64,000 nucleotides of DNA from Serratia rubidaea (GCA_901472405.1 LR590463.1:4030001-4094000); one strand, 5' to 3'; shown: positions 31,272 through 40,558, counted from the first letter of the stretch. The notes: generated by a model not told the origin, from the sequence alone. Made by a program: numbers and translations.

Positions 31272-32257
31272 TTAGGCAAGCTGCGTGGCTAATTGTATCG
31301 AGATCGCCATGCTCTCAGACTTGGCTTTGCCTGTCCAGGCAATATCAAAGGCCGTACCGTGGTCGGCGGAGGTGCGGATAAACGGCAGCCCGGCGGTAAT
31401 GTTCACCCCCGTCATAAAAGCCCAGCAGTTTCAGCGGAATATGCCCCTGATCGTGGTACATCGCCACCACCATATCGTATTGGCCTTCGTAAGCCTGCAG
31501 GAAGACCGTATCCGGCGGACAAGGCCCGTAGACATCAATACCGCGCGCCTTCGCCGCTGCAATCGCCGGGCTGACGATCTTAATCTCTTCATCGCCAAAC
31601 AGGCCGTTCTCCCCCGGCGTGCGGGTTAACGCCGGCGACGGCGATGCGCGGCTGGCTAAAACCCACCCGCTTGAGGAAAGTATCCGCCATCGACACCACC
31701 GTTTCGATCCGCTCGGCGCTCAGCGTATCCAGGAACTTACGCAGGGCGATATGGGTGGATACGTGGATCACTTTCAGCTTGTCGGTATACAGCACCATGG
31801 CGTAATCGCGGCTGTGGGTCAGCGTGGCCAGCAGCTCGGTATGGCCGGGATACATATGCCCCGCCAGATGCAGCGCCTCTTTGTTCAGCGGCGCGGTGGC
31901 GATGCCCTGCACCTCGCCGGCCTGCGCCAGTTCGGTGGCGCGTCTGACGCAGCGGTAGGCCAGATCCCCCGCCTGCGCCTGGACTTTCCCCGCCTGCAGC
32001 GCGGCGGGATCCGCCAGCGGCTCGTCGATCACATTGATCACTCCCGGCGCAAAACGCGCCTGCGCCACCGTCTCTATCGGCCGTAGCTCCGCCGCCGGCG
32101 TGATGCCCAGCGCCTGAATGCGCCGCAGCGTGGCCAAACAGCCGACCACCACGGCGCGGGCGCCGGACAGTTCTCCCTCGGCCAACGCCTTGATAATAAT
32201 TTCCGGCCCGATGCCTGCCGGGTCGCCCATGGTAATCGCGATGGTGTTATTTGCCAC
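31272..32257 (-). CDS. pdxA2: 4-phospho-D-threonate/erythronate 3-dehydrogenase PdxA2 (two apparent frameshifts)
   Basis: A PdxA-like NAD-dependent dehydrogenase. In DUF1537 pathways, PdxA2 oxidises and decarboxylates 4-phospho-threonate or erythronate to dihydroxyacetone phosphate. The protein shows [42 protein letters not shown] and [11 protein letters not shown], with the metal-binding His residues of the family. Extra bases near 31613 and 31418 break the frame; repaired length is about 327 residues. GTG at 32255-32257 is the start, preceded by GAGGAG, and it overlaps the kinase gene by 11 bases. Its operon partners argue against the vitamin B6 role of PdxA. Confidence 0.85.
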
Positions 32258-33515
32258 TGTACATCTCCTCAATAAAATAAAGCGCGTCGCGCAGCGTGGT
32301 TTCGCCGCCAAAACCGCCGGCTTTGGTAATTACCGGCAGGTCGTCAATCTCACTGTTGATAAAGGTGCCGCACGGTACGCAGGGCGCGACTTCACCGTTA
32401 ATACGGTAGCCTTCCGCCCCCAGCGCCCGGGCGACGGCAATCGCAATATCGCCGCCGGTCAGGAACAGGCCGCCAATCCGCGTACGGTTGATAATGTCGA
32501 GCGTCATCTCCCCCAGCGACTGGCTGATGCGGTCGCCCAGCTGCTGGCGGCTGACGTCCAGCTCAGCACACAGCTGCTCCACCTGCCGGCGCGCATCGCC
32601 GTCGCGGCAGGTGCGCAGTACGCAGTGCCGATGCGCCTGCAGTATCGCCGCCGCCTGCTGCGCAATCTCCTCGCAGGCCTGTGCGCCCTGCGCCGACAGC
32701 AATGCCCGCACGTCGATATCGATAATGCCCAGCGATTTCTCCTGTTCGGCGAAGGTAATCTGCCGGCGGGTGGCCTCGCTCATCGAACCGGCCACCACCA
32801 GCACCGGCAGCCGCTGCCGCTCGCTGAGATACCAGGCCGACGGCAGCGCATTGGCCAGGCCGGCGGCGCCGACCAGCAGCACCGGCGTGGCAAGCCGGCC
32901 GATGCTCTGCGCCAGCAGCGCCAGATCGCTGTCCAGTTCGGCGTCCGCCACCACAATGCCGCCCTGCCGCGCCAGCTGCGCCAGCCGCTCGTCCAGCGCC
33001 GCGCCGCGCACCCTCGCCAGATCCAGTTGTTCAATGGCGATATCGGTTTGCCGGCTAATCAGGGTGTTAATCTGCGACGAGACGATCGGCGTTTTCGGAT
33101 CGCTGGCAAATTCGGTCTCCAACAGCGGCACGCCGTGCACCCAGCATGCGCCGTCCCGCGTCACCCGGCCGGCGGCCGGTATCGCCGCCGCCACAATCGC
33201 CAGCCGTGCGCCGCTGGCCTGCATTGCCGCGGCGATTTCCGCGCCGACGTTGCCGCGAAAGGTGGAATCAATCTTTTTGTACACCCGCGGCGGCTGCTCA
33301 CCGCCACAGTAGGGGCGCAGCGCATCGCTGACCTTGCGCGCCGCCTCCGCCGCCGGCAGCGCGCGGCTCTCGGTATTGATCACCAGCACATCGCCGCGGC
33401 GCGGCGCCGGCTGCCGGTCATTCAGCAGCACGTCGGTGCGCGCGCCCTTTTTCGCCAGCTGTACGCCGGTATCGTTAGCGCCGGTAAAATCATCGGCAAT
33501 CACGATCATTTTCAT
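32247..33515 (-). CDS. dtnK: Four-carbon acid sugar kinase (DUF1537)
   Basis: A 422-residue kinase that phosphorylates threonate- or erythronate-type acids. The N-terminal domain begins IVIADDFTGANDTGVQLAKKG and has YKKIDSTFRGNVGAEI, both DUF1537 hallmarks; the C-terminal nucleotide-binding domain has GLFLTGGDIAIAVARALG. The family function (D-threonate, D-erythronate, L-threonate and related kinases) is established; which acid is used here cannot be decided from sequence, so the symbol is provisional. It overlaps the permease gene by 4 bases (ATGA) and pdxA2 by 11, so all are one transcript. Confidence 0.85.
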   Translation of the reverse strand: MKMIVIADDFTGANDTGVQLAKKGARTDVLLNDRQPAPRRGDVLVINTESRALPAAEAARKVSDALRPYCGGEQPPRVYKKIDSTFRGNVGAEIAAAMQASGARLAIVAAAIPAAGRVTRDGACWVHGVPLLETEFASDPKTPIVSSQINTLISRQTDIAIEQLDLARVRGAALDERLAQLARQGGIVVADAELDSDLALLAQSIGRLATPVLLVGAAGLANALPSAWYLSERQRLPVLVVAGSMSEATRRQITFAEQEKSLGIIDIDVRALLSAQGAQACEEIAQQAAAILQAHRHCVLRTCRDGDARRQVEQLCAELDVSRQQLGDRISQSLGEMTLDIINRTRIGGLFLTGGDIAIAVARALGAEGYRINGEVAPCVPCGTFINSEIDDLPVITKAGGFGGETTLRDALYFIEEMYSGK

Positions 33516-34459
33516 ACCGCCTTCTCCTTCACCGCCGCATTACGCTTCGCCACCCAGGAACTGAGGATCGGCGTCAGGATCGCCGTGGTGATCACCGAGG
33601 CGGCAATCAGCGGCGCGGCCGCCGCGGCCACCGACGCCAGCGAAGGATCGGCCTGCGCTATCGCCAGCGGCGTCGCCACCGCATTGCCCGCCGTGCTGGA
33701 GGCCGCCGCTCCGGCGATGCCGGAGCCGCCAACCAGCCGATCGGCGCGGATGTTGAAGAAACCGCCGACGAAGGTGGTCAATGCCCCGAGCAGAATGCCC
33801 GCCAGCCCGCCCTGCAGCAGCATCTCCAGATTGATGCCGGCGCCGAGGGCAAAGGCGAAGAACGGGATCAATACCGGGCCGCCTTTGGTCAGGAATTCAC
33901 GCATATTCGCATCGAGGTTGCCCAGCAGCATCCCCACCAGCAGCGGCACCAGCACCGCAACCAGCGCCATCAGCGGAATGTTGGCCATCCCGGCGGCGCC
34001 CAGCGCGATCATGGTGAAGAAGGGGCCGTCGTTGAGCGACAGAATGGAGATGGCGCCGACGTCGCGCTCATTGCCGAACTCGCCGACCAGCGCCGCATAC
34101 AGGCCGCCGTTGGAGTTGCTCATCGCCGCGATAATCGCCACGCCGGTCAGGCCAAAGACGCCGTCAGCGCCAAACAGCCGCTCCACTCCCAGCCCCAGCG
34201 CCATTGCCACCAGCAGTTTGGTCAGGGTAATGGTGCCGCCCTGCAGCAGCGCCTGCGGCGCCGCCTTAAAGCTGATGCCGGCCCCCATGCACAGCAGGAA
34301 AGCGCCGATCAGCGGCGCGGCGCCGTTTTTGAATAACGCGGTGGTGAAACCGCCGATCTCTAAAGCCTCTGGTGTAAAAGTATTCAACAGCGCGCCAAGC
34401 ACCAGCGGGACGACCATCATCCCGCCGGGGATCTTCTCTATTGCCGCTTTCAGTTTCAT
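33512..34459 (-). CDS. kdgT: 2-keto-3-deoxygluconate permease-family transporter
   Basis: A 315-residue membrane transporter of the KdgT family, which imports keto-deoxy acids with protons. It starts MKLKAAIEKIPGGMMVVPLVLGALLNTF and has about ten hydrophobic helices, with GAGISFKAAPQ and GGSGIAGAAASSTAGNAVATPLAIA segments typical of the family. The ATG at 34457-34459 has GAGGGTG just upstream; a longer frame begins at 34492 inside the operator region. As first gene of the operon with DUF1537 kinase and PdxA2, its substrate is more likely a four-carbon acid sugar than ketodeoxygluconate. Confidence 0.82.
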   Translation of the reverse strand: MKLKAAIEKIPGGMMVVPLVLGALLNTFTPEALEIGGFTTALFKNGAAPLIGAFLLCMGAGISFKAAPQALLQGGTITLTKLLVAMALGLGVERLFGADGVFGLTGVAIIAAMSNSNGGLYAALVGEFGNERDVGAISILSLNDGPFFTMIALGAAGMANIPLMALVAVLVPLLVGMLLGNLDANMREFLTKGGPVLIPFFAFALGAGINLEMLLQGGLAGILLGALTTFVGGFFNIRADRLVGGSGIAGAAASSTAGNAVATPLAIAQADPSLASVAAAAAPLIAASVITTAILTPILSSWVAKRNAAVKEKAV

Positions 34460-34475
34460 CGCACCCTCACATTTT

Positions 34476-34581
34476 TGATTTATTTTAATCACAATGATTA
34501 TATTGAATCAAATTATAAAAAATAGAGAGCGCGATCGCAGTTATCACGACCGATAAATGATTTTTTGATTTTATTTAATCA
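34476..34581. promoter_or_regulatory. Three copies of TGATT-N6-AATCA ahead of the acid-sugar operon
   Basis: Identical inverted-repeat arms TGATT and AATCA with a 6-base spacer occur at 34476-34491, 34495-34510 and 34566-34581. The first two are 19 bases apart and the third is 71 bases further up. The stretch is AT-rich against a GC-rich background and contains the promoter. They are the obvious operator candidates for the DeoR regulator at the end of the operon. Confidence 0.7.
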
Positions 34582-34633
34582 AAAAGGGTAGGTGTGTGGG
34601 CGGAGAACGCCGCCCGCTCGGCAACGGCCCCGC

Positions 34634-34996
34634 TCAGTAGTTCAGCATAAAGTGCCGGTAGGCCTTCAGCACCGCCAGAAAATCCTCCACGCCGCAGAAG
34701 GAGAGGCTCTCTTCATCGTAATAGCTCATCCCCTCCTCCATCTCGTCGCCTTCAAACAGCAGCTGATTGGCGCGGATCATCACCTCTTCACCATCCATCA
34801 GCAGCGTATATTCATGGCCTTCCAGCTGCCACTGACGCTCGCTGCCCTTCACCTGCGCCGCGCCGCTCTCAATCCGGTCCAGCAGATTCAGATCGCCTTT
34901 CAGCTCTTCATTGATCCAATGGCCGATGGCTTCATGTCCCATAGAAAATCTGACGATTACCTGACCGGTCACATCCCGCAGAAATTCGTAATCCAT
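34634..34996 (-). CDS. yacL: UPF0231 family protein YacL
   Basis: A 120-residue cytoplasmic protein, acidic, identical in length to E. coli YacL and opening [22 protein letters not shown]; the function is unknown. No catalytic motif or membrane segment is seen. In E. coli it lies between acnB and speD. Here it is separated from both: an AGCS gene and the acid-sugar operon lie on one side and the mdc cluster on the other, so it marks the ancestral junction between two inserted blocks. Confidence 0.9.
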   Translation of the reverse strand: MDYEFLRDVTGQVIVRFSMGHEAIGHWINEELKGDLNLLDRIESGAAQVKGSERQWQLEGHEYTLLMDGEEVMIRANQLLFEGDEMEEGMSYYDEESLSFCGVEDFLAVLKAYRHFMLNY

Positions 34997-35307
34997 CGTG
35001 CGCCCTCCCCAGGCCTATTTCTCCCCGTCATACTTCAAGCTGCAGGTGTGTTGGCTGCGCTCAGTCACCCGAATCACTTACCGCTGTAAGCTCATCGGGA
35101 TGCCTTCTCCTGCCGCCTTCCTGCAACTCGAATTATTTAGGGTATATGATAAGTGTACAGCGTTATTCGGCCCCGATTTCAGCGAGCGCTCGCAAAGTTC
35201 AGCTCTTTTTTTGCGGCGGGCAATATAGCGGCTTGGCGCGGCAATGGGAAGCCGCCCGCCGCGATTGTTGTTATGATGGTGGGCTGAAACCGCCAAGGGA
35301 TGCGCCA
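34997..35307. other. Gap between yacL and mdcR
   Basis: This 311-base divergent gap holds an ERIC-like element (35025-35146, listed separately) and, after it, about 160 bases that must carry the mdcR promoter. I see no further gene or clear operator. Confidence 0.6.
35025..35146. repeat. ERIC-type repeat, copy 1
   Basis: An element of about 122 bases beginning CCGTCATACTTCAAGCTGCA and ending ATTTAGGGTATA, with a central CACTTACCGCTGTAAGCTC that folds back on itself. These are the hallmarks of the enterobacterial repetitive intergenic consensus (ERIC): the centre resembles the ERIC core around AAGTAAGTGACTGGGG. It lies between yacL and mdcR. Confidence 0.75.
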
Positions 35308-36228
35308 ATGATCGACAGTGAAATTACCCTGAAAAAACTGGAAATCTTTCTGGCCTTTATGGAGACGGAAAACATCGCCCGCGCCGCCGAACGGCTGGCG
35401 CTGAGCAGCGTCAGCGTCCACCGCGCGCTGCATACGCTGGAGGCCGGCATCCGCTGCCCGCTGTTTATTCATCAGGGACGCAGTCTGCAGCCGCTGCCCG
35501 CCGCCCATACGCTGGCGGACTACGCCCGCGATATCGTCGGGCTGACCCAGAAAGGCATTGAGGAGACGCGGCTGAAGGCCGGCTTCGGGCAGCAGCGCCT
35601 GCGGCTCGGCACGCTCTACTCGCTGACGCTGGAAACGGTGCCGCGCCTGATTATGGGGCTGAAACTGCGCCGTCCGGAGCTGGAAATCAATCTGACAATG
35701 GGCTCCAACGCCGCGCTGCTGGCGCAGCTGCAGACGCAGCAGTTGGACGCCATTCTGATCTCCGTTTCCGACAGCCAGGTGGACCCGCAGCGCTTTGAGA
35801 CCCAGCCGCTGTTTAAAGACGATATTTTTCTTGCCGCGCCCGCCAGCTCTGAACTGCTGGTTGACGGCCCGGCAGACCTGCAGGATTTCCGCCGCCAGAA
35901 ATTCGTTTCGCTGACCGAAGGGTTCGCCACCTATCACGGCTTTACCGAGGCCTTTCAGATTGCCGGTTTTGAGCCGGAAATCGTCACCCGGGTCAACGAT
36001 ATCTTCTCGATGCTCAGTCTGGTGCAGGCCGGCGTCGGCTATACGCTGCTGCCCGGCCGGATGAAAAAGGTTTACGAACACACGGTGCGGCTGATGCCGC
36101 TGTGCGAACGCTACCAGATGCGTCAGACCATCGCGCTGGTGATTAACCGCAATCAGCAGCAGGACCCGAACCTGCTGGCGCTGACGGCGGAGAGCCGCAT
36201 GTACGCCCGCACAGAGCGGCCCCGCTAA
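35308..36228 (+). CDS. mdcR: LysR-family regulator of malonate use, MdcR
   Basis: A 306-residue LysR-type regulator. The N-terminal helix-turn-helix reads LEIFLAFMETENIARAAERLALSSVSVHRALHTLE; the effector domain follows (LRLGTLYSLTLETVPRLI, GVGYTLLPGRMKKVYEH). Family membership and location next to the mdc genes suggest it activates them in response to malonate. Unlike the usual divergent layout, it points toward the mdc operon end, and its stop codon overlaps that of mdcH. The start at 35308 gives MIDSEITLKKLEIF; an upstream in-frame ATG at 35146 lies at the ERIC edge and is unlikely. Confidence 0.85.
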   Translation: MIDSEITLKKLEIFLAFMETENIARAAERLALSSVSVHRALHTLEAGIRCPLFIHQGRSLQPLPAAHTLADYARDIVGLTQKGIEETRLKAGFGQQRLRLGTLYSLTLETVPRLIMGLKLRRPELEINLTMGSNAALLAQLQTQQLDAILISVSDSQVDPQRFETQPLFKDDIFLAAPASSELLVDGPADLQDFRRQKFVSLTEGFATYHGFTEAFQIAGFEPEIVTRVNDIFSMLSLVQAGVGYTLLPGRMKKVYEHTVRLMPLCERYQMRQTIALVINRNQQQDPNLLALTAESRMYARTERPR

Positions 36229-37157
36229 GCCTGACGGCGGTAGCGTTCGACAATGCCGACTACCGCCGCCAACCCCAGCTGACAGCGGGACAGCGCTTCC
36301 CCCGCGGTCATCACCTTGCGCGTCAGGCCGCTGAGCACCGCGCCCGGCGGCATCTCAATCGCCAGCCGCACCTCGCGCTCATACGCCGCCCGCATCGCCT
36401 CGTGCCAGCGCACGGTGCGCGCCATGTTATAGGCCAGATCGTCGGCGATGCGCTCAGGCTGCCACAGCACCCGTCCGCTGCTGCCGCTCAGATAGGCCAC
36501 CCGCGGACGCCGCAGCGTCACCGCCTGCATCGCCTCCGCCAGCCTGGCCGCCGGCTGCGCCAGCAGCGCGCAGTGGGACGGCACGCTGACCGCCAGACGG
36601 CTGGCCCTGGCGGCGCCGGCCTGCTTCGCCAGCGTCATCACCCGGCTCAGCGCCTCATCGCTGCCGGCCACCACCATCTGGTCATCGGCGTTGATATTGG
36701 CCAGATACAGCGGCGATTGCTCGCCGTTCACCTGCGCGATTAACGCCTCCACCCGGCTTTGCGGCAGACCGACCAGCGCCGCCAGACCATAGCCCTGCGG
36801 ATAGGCCTGCTCCATCAGCTCGCCGCGCAGCGCCACCAGCCGCAGCGCGTCCTCAAAGCTCAAGGCGCCGGCCACCACCGCCGCCGGAAACGCGCCGATC
36901 GACAGGCCGCTGACAAAGTCGGCCGTCACGCCGTGCTGCTCCAGCTCGCGGGCGTAGGCGACGCCGGCGATCAACAGGCAAAGCTGCACCGCACGCGTTT
37001 TTTGCAGCGCCTGCGCACCGTCCAGCGCCAGCGGATCCTCCCCCAACGTCTGACGCGCCTGCGTCAGCAGTTCGCGGCTGACGGCAGTGTCCGGCAGTTG
37101 GTGCAACATCTGCGGCGTCTGCGGCCCCTGGCCGGGAAAGGTAAAAAGAATCTTCAT
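36225..37157 (-). CDS. mdcH: Malonate decarboxylase malonyl-CoA:ACP transacylase MdcH
   Basis: FabD-like acyltransferase that loads malonyl groups onto the MdcC carrier and so starts the decarboxylase cycle. The protein of about 310 residues begins MKILFTFPGQGPQ, has the nucleophile motif GLSIGAFPAAVVAG, the conserved Arg/His region SVPSHCALL and a C-terminal EMPPGAVLSGLTR. The second of two ATGs (37155-37157) is best placed after GGAG. It is the last gene of the operon and its stop overlaps the convergent mdcR stop. Confidence 0.9.
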   Translation of the reverse strand: MKILFTFPGQGPQTPQMLHQLPDTAVSRELLTQARQTLGEDPLALDGAQALQKTRAVQLCLLIAGVAYARELEQHGVTADFVSGLSIGAFPAAVVAGALSFEDALRLVALRGELMEQAYPQGYGLAALVGLPQSRVEALIAQVNGEQSPLYLANINADDQMVVAGSDEALSRVMTLAKQAGAARASRLAVSVPSHCALLAQPAARLAEAMQAVTLRRPRVAYLSGSSGRVLWQPERIADDLAYNMARTVRWHEAMRAAYEREVRLAIEMPPGAVLSGLTRKVMTAGEALSRCQLGLAAVVGIVERYRRQA

Positions 37158-37159
37158 CA

Positions 37160-37768
37160 TCACTCCTGCAGCGCCGACCATGGCGCATCGGTCAGATAAG
37201 GGCCGCCGTTGGTTTTTAACAGTACCCGTCCGTCGCGCAGCCACTCGTTGAGCGCAAAGCCGCCGTGAGGGGTTTCAATCTGCATATCGACCCGACACGG
37301 CAGCGTACGCAGCCGCTGCGCCAGCGCCTGCAGCGCCGCACGATCGACGGGCTGCGGGCAGCGCACGGTAAGGTCCAGATCGCTGTCCGCATGCATCACC
37401 GGCAGGCCGGTCGCCAGCGCATAGCCGCAACTGCCGGTCACGCCCCACGTCCAGCGCCACGGCTGCGCCGCCAGCCTCAGCAGCGCCCGCACCGGCGGCA
37501 AATCGGCAAACGGCGACGCCGCCGACAGCCCGGCCACCAGCGCCTGCGGCGTTACCCGCCGGCGCACTGCCGCAGGCGGCAGCCAGGCCGCCGCCCGCTG
37601 GCCGCGCGTCGCGCCGCGGATGCCTACCGGAATGGCGCCGTCGCGCGGCAAATCGCGCCGCACCACCAGCGGCAGTTCCCGGCGCTGCGTCGCCCATGCC
37701 GGCGCGGCGCCGGGAAAGATCAGCGCGTCGGCGTTATCCGTCCATAGCAGGTCATGCGGACGTATCAT
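37160..37768 (-). CDS. mdcG: Phosphoribosyl-dephospho-CoA transferase MdcG
   Basis: Attaches the 2'-(5''-phosphoribosyl)-3'-dephospho-CoA prosthetic group to the carrier protein MdcC. The 202-residue protein starts MIRPHDLLWTDNADALIF and has the nucleotidyltransferase-fold signature DSDLDLTVRCPQP preceded by TGSCGYALATG, plus the C-terminal LKTNGGPYLTDAPW. The start is chosen to give the family N-terminus; an in-frame ATG at 37828 would extend it. mdcH begins immediately after its stop. Confidence 0.9.
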   Translation of the reverse strand: MIRPHDLLWTDNADALIFPGAAPAWATQRRELPLVVRRDLPRDGAIPVGIRGATRGQRAAAWLPPAAVRRRVTPQALVAGLSAASPFADLPPVRALLRLAAQPWRWTWGVTGSCGYALATGLPVMHADSDLDLTVRCPQPVDRAALQALAQRLRTLPCRVDMQIETPHGGFALNEWLRDGRVLLKTNGGPYLTDAPWSALQE

Positions 37769-37779
37769 GGTTTCCTCCG

Positions 37780-38739
37780 TTACAGACCGGCGGTCAGGGT
37801 GATAAATAGCGGCAGCGTCAGAATACACAGCACCGAGCTTATCAGTAGCGTGGCTTCCGCATCCGGCGACTGCACGCCGAAGCGGTTGCCGAACACGATG
37901 CCGAAGAAGCCCGCCGACAGCGCAATCATCAGGATCGCGGTGATCGCCACGCTGCCGTGCAGCCCCAGCACCAGCACGATGCCCCAGGCGATAAACGGCT
38001 GGATCAGCAGCTTGGTGACGCTGGCCAGCAATACCGAGGCATTAATCTGCAGCCGGCGCGCCGACAAAATCACCCCGGTCAGGAACAGCGCCGCCGCGGT
38101 GGCCGCCAGCCCGAGCGGCTTGATCGCCGCCAGCACCATCTCCGGCATCCGCACGCCAACGGCCGACAGCACCACGCCCAGCAGCGGCCCCCAGACGATT
38201 GGCTTAATCACCGAGCGCCACATCAACAGCGGCAGCATGCGCGCTCCCGCCTGCTGTACGCCGCCAGCGGCGCGGGCTTTTTCCCGCTCCAGAATCAGCA
38301 GGCAGAACGGCGTCATCAGCACCGAGCCGCAGGCGATGGAGACCGCCACCGACAGCGAGGTGCCCGGCGATTCACCCAGCACGCTGCCGAGGATCGGCAG
38401 GCCGAGCGCCGCATAGTTGGGCAGCGCCACGGTCAGCGTCAGCACCGCTGCATCCTGCGGCGACTTATGGAACAGCCGGGTGCTGGCAAAGTAAATCGCC
38501 GCGTAGGTCAGCCACATCGCCAACACCAGCACCACAATCAGCGGCGACTGCTGCACGATGCCCAGCCACGGGGTCTGTACGGTGGCGCTGAACAACGCCG
38601 CGGGCAACGCAAAATCCATCACAAAGATATTGAGCAAAGAAACATTCTGGTTATCGACCATTTTCGTCTTGCCGGCGTAAAAACCCAGCAGCATGATGAC
38701 AAAGATTGGCGCCAGCGCATGAATAATGATGTAAGTCAT
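37780..38739 (-). CDS. mdcF: Malonate transporter MdcF (auxin efflux carrier family)
   Basis: A 319-residue inner-membrane transporter of the AEC family that supplies malonate to the decarboxylase. About ten helices are visible, starting IIIHALAPIFVIMLLGFYAG, with the family stretch NYAALGLPILGSVLGE and a C-terminal LFITLTAG. It lies between mdcE and mdcG but is separated from mdcE by 180 bases, the only large gap in the operon. The frame is intact. The malonate assignment rests on the operon. Confidence 0.88.
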   Translation of the reverse strand: MTYIIIHALAPIFVIMLLGFYAGKTKMVDNQNVSLLNIFVMDFALPAALFSATVQTPWLGIVQQSPLIVVLVLAMWLTYAAIYFASTRLFHKSPQDAAVLTLTVALPNYAALGLPILGSVLGESPGTSLSVAVSIACGSVLMTPFCLLILEREKARAAGGVQQAGARMLPLLMWRSVIKPIVWGPLLGVVLSAVGVRMPEMVLAAIKPLGLAATAAALFLTGVILSARRLQINASVLLASVTKLLIQPFIAWGIVLVLGLHGSVAITAILMIALSAGFFGIVFGNRFGVQSPDAEATLLISSVLCILTLPLFITLTAGL

Positions 38740-38919
38740 AAATCACCTGTTAAAAAGAAAAACTTCAGTCAGTTCAGGTGCGATGTGTTTCTTATTACTG
38801 GTTTGGGGGTTGCCCGCAGCCAAGATGCAGATGAAGGTAGAGATTGGTTGTTATCAGCCGGAAAGGGCTTGCCCCTCTCCGGCCCGGTTATGACGAACTG
38901 ACGTTAACAAAAGCCGCTG
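38740..38919 (-). other. Gap inside the mdc operon between mdcE and mdcF
   Basis: The gap holds an imperfect GC-rich hairpin (about 38858-38885, arms GCCGGA and TCCGGC) on the mRNA strand, with no T run. It may be a processing or attenuation structure that lowers mdcFGH relative to mdcA-E, or an internal promoter may lie here. I see no ORF. Confidence 0.35.
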
Positions 38920-39726
38920 TTACCATTCGGCGCGCATACGCTCGCGCACCAGCGCGGAGCTGCGGCGATTGTCCGCCCCCAGGCGGTTTTCCAGTCCGCA
39001 GCCCTGCCGCCGGCTGTCCGCGATCGCCTCGACCACCGCCGTGCGCACCAGCGCCAGCTCCTGCGGCGTCGCCTGCAGCGGATCGCGGATATCCAGCCGT
39101 TGATCAAGCAACCCCAGCGAGCCGTAGTGGCCGATGTCGTAAGCCATCGGCGGGATCGTGGCGGCCAGTTTCTCCAGCGCCTCGACCGAACGCAGCGTAA
39201 TGCGCGCGGCGGATTCCTTGCCCATGGCGTGGATCATGACGCCGTCGTCATTAAAGGCGATCAGCCGGTTGGCCTGGTAGCCGTGCGCCAAAAACGCCCC
39301 CGACATCGCCTTGCCGACGATCAGCCCAATCACCGGGTGCCCGGCCAGCCGCGCCGCGGCATAGGCGCCCGCCGCGCCGGCCAGCGCCTGATGAATGCCG
39401 AACGCCTCTTCGCGGCGGCCGTAGGCCTGACTCGGCACATCAATAATCGCCACGATGGCGCGCTTTTGCGTCTGGTGCCGATCCGCCTCCACCGCCTCGC
39501 TGACCACCTGCGCCAGCGTCCATCCCTCCAGCAGCCCCACCTCGCCGCGCGCGGCGCGCGGGTAGTGGTTATCGGCATCCGGCACTACGGCGATAAAACG
39601 CGCCGCCTGGCCGTCGAGGTCGCCGTCGGCCACCCTGACCGAGGCGCACTGCCCGCGCCGCTCCGCGGCTCCCTGCGTCAGCAGCGAGAACCAATAGTCA
39701 CCGCGGCTGGTTGTCTGTGTGCTCAT
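38920..39726 (-). CDS. mdcE: Malonate decarboxylase gamma subunit MdcE
   Basis: With MdcD it forms the malonyl-S-ACP decarboxylase, which releases CO2 and leaves acetyl-S-ACP. The 268-residue protein has a crotonase-like fold, with visible IDVPSQAYGRREEAFGIHQALAGAAGAYAAARLAGHPVIGLIVGKAMSGAFLAHG features only in part: the AGHPVIGLIVGKAMSGAF segment is the carboxyltransferase-like core. The ATG overlaps the mdcD stop by 4 bases (ATGA). The frame is intact. Confidence 0.9.
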   Translation of the reverse strand: MSTQTTSRGDYWFSLLTQGAAERRGQCASVRVADGDLDGQAARFIAVVPDADNHYPRAARGEVGLLEGWTLAQVVSEAVEADRHQTQKRAIVAIIDVPSQAYGRREEAFGIHQALAGAAGAYAAARLAGHPVIGLIVGKAMSGAFLAHGYQANRLIAFNDDGVMIHAMGKESAARITLRSVEALEKLAATIPPMAYDIGHYGSLGLLDQRLDIRDPLQATPQELALVRTAVVEAIADSRRQGCGLENRLGADNRRSSALVRERMRAEW

Positions 39727-40558
39727 GGGCGTTCCTCCCGTGCAAAAAGTTGCGCCACCACGGCGGCGTCCGCCTGCTGACGGCTGTCAAACTGCGTCAG
39801 TTTCGACAGGTAATAGTCATGGCGTTCGCTGCGGTGCCGCGCCGGCACGCCGCGCGCCAGGCATGCCAGCAGCGCGACGCGCACCTGATGCAACGCATCC
39901 TCCACCTCCACGTCGGCGAAACCGCTGCGGTAGCGCACGTCGCCGCCGGTCATGCTCCAGATAAACGGCCGGTCGCGGGAGTCGTACTCCTCAATCCCGC
40001 CTCCTGCTCAATCACCTGCGGGCCGTTAAGCCCCAGACGCGCTTCACGGGTGACGATCAGGTAGCTGCACAGGCCGGCGGCAATCGACATGCCGCCGAAA
40101 CAGCCGACGGTGCCGGCGATAATGCCCACCACCGGGGTATAGCGCCGCAGGTCGGCGATGGCGGCGTGAATATCGGCAATCGCCGCCAGCCCCAGATTGG
40201 CCTCCTGCAGACGCACGCCGCCGGTTTCCAGCAGCAGCACCGCCTGCGTCGGAATGCCGTTGCGGTTATCCTCCGCCGCCAACTCCAGCGCCGCCGCCAT
40301 CTTGGCGCCGGAGACTTCGCCCATGCTGCCGCCCTGAAACGCCCCTTCAACCGCCGCCACCACCGCCGGCTGACCGTTCAGGGTGCCTTTGGCCACCACC
40401 ATGCCGTCATCCGCCTGGGTGACGATGCCCTGCGGCTCCAGCCACGGCGAGGTGATTCGTTCAAACGGCCCCAGCAGCTCGCGGAAGCTGCCGTCGTCGA
40501 GTAATTGCCGCGCCCGTTCACGGGCGCTGAGTTCAATAAAGCTGAGATCTTCACGCAT
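39723..40558 (-). CDS. mdcD: Malonate decarboxylase beta subunit MdcD (one apparent frameshift)
   Basis: Partner of MdcE in malonyl-S-ACP decarboxylation, related to the carboxyltransferase beta subunits of biotin enzymes. The N-terminus is MREDLSFIELSARERARQLLD, followed by GGSMGEVSGAKMAAALELA, ETGGVRLQEANLGLAAIADIH and GCFGGMSIAAGLCSY. A missing A near 39993 breaks the frame within EQEAGIEEYDSR; the rest reads DRPFIWSMTGG to the stop at 39723. Repaired length is about 278 residues. Its start overlaps the mdcC end by 8 bases. Confidence 0.88.

Noticed and set aside
32118..34478. 786-codon open frame on the plus strand
   Set aside because: It is antisense to the clear DUF1537 kinase and permease genes. 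Its protein is Arg-, Ala- and Pro-rich with no family pattern, a common effect of high GC.
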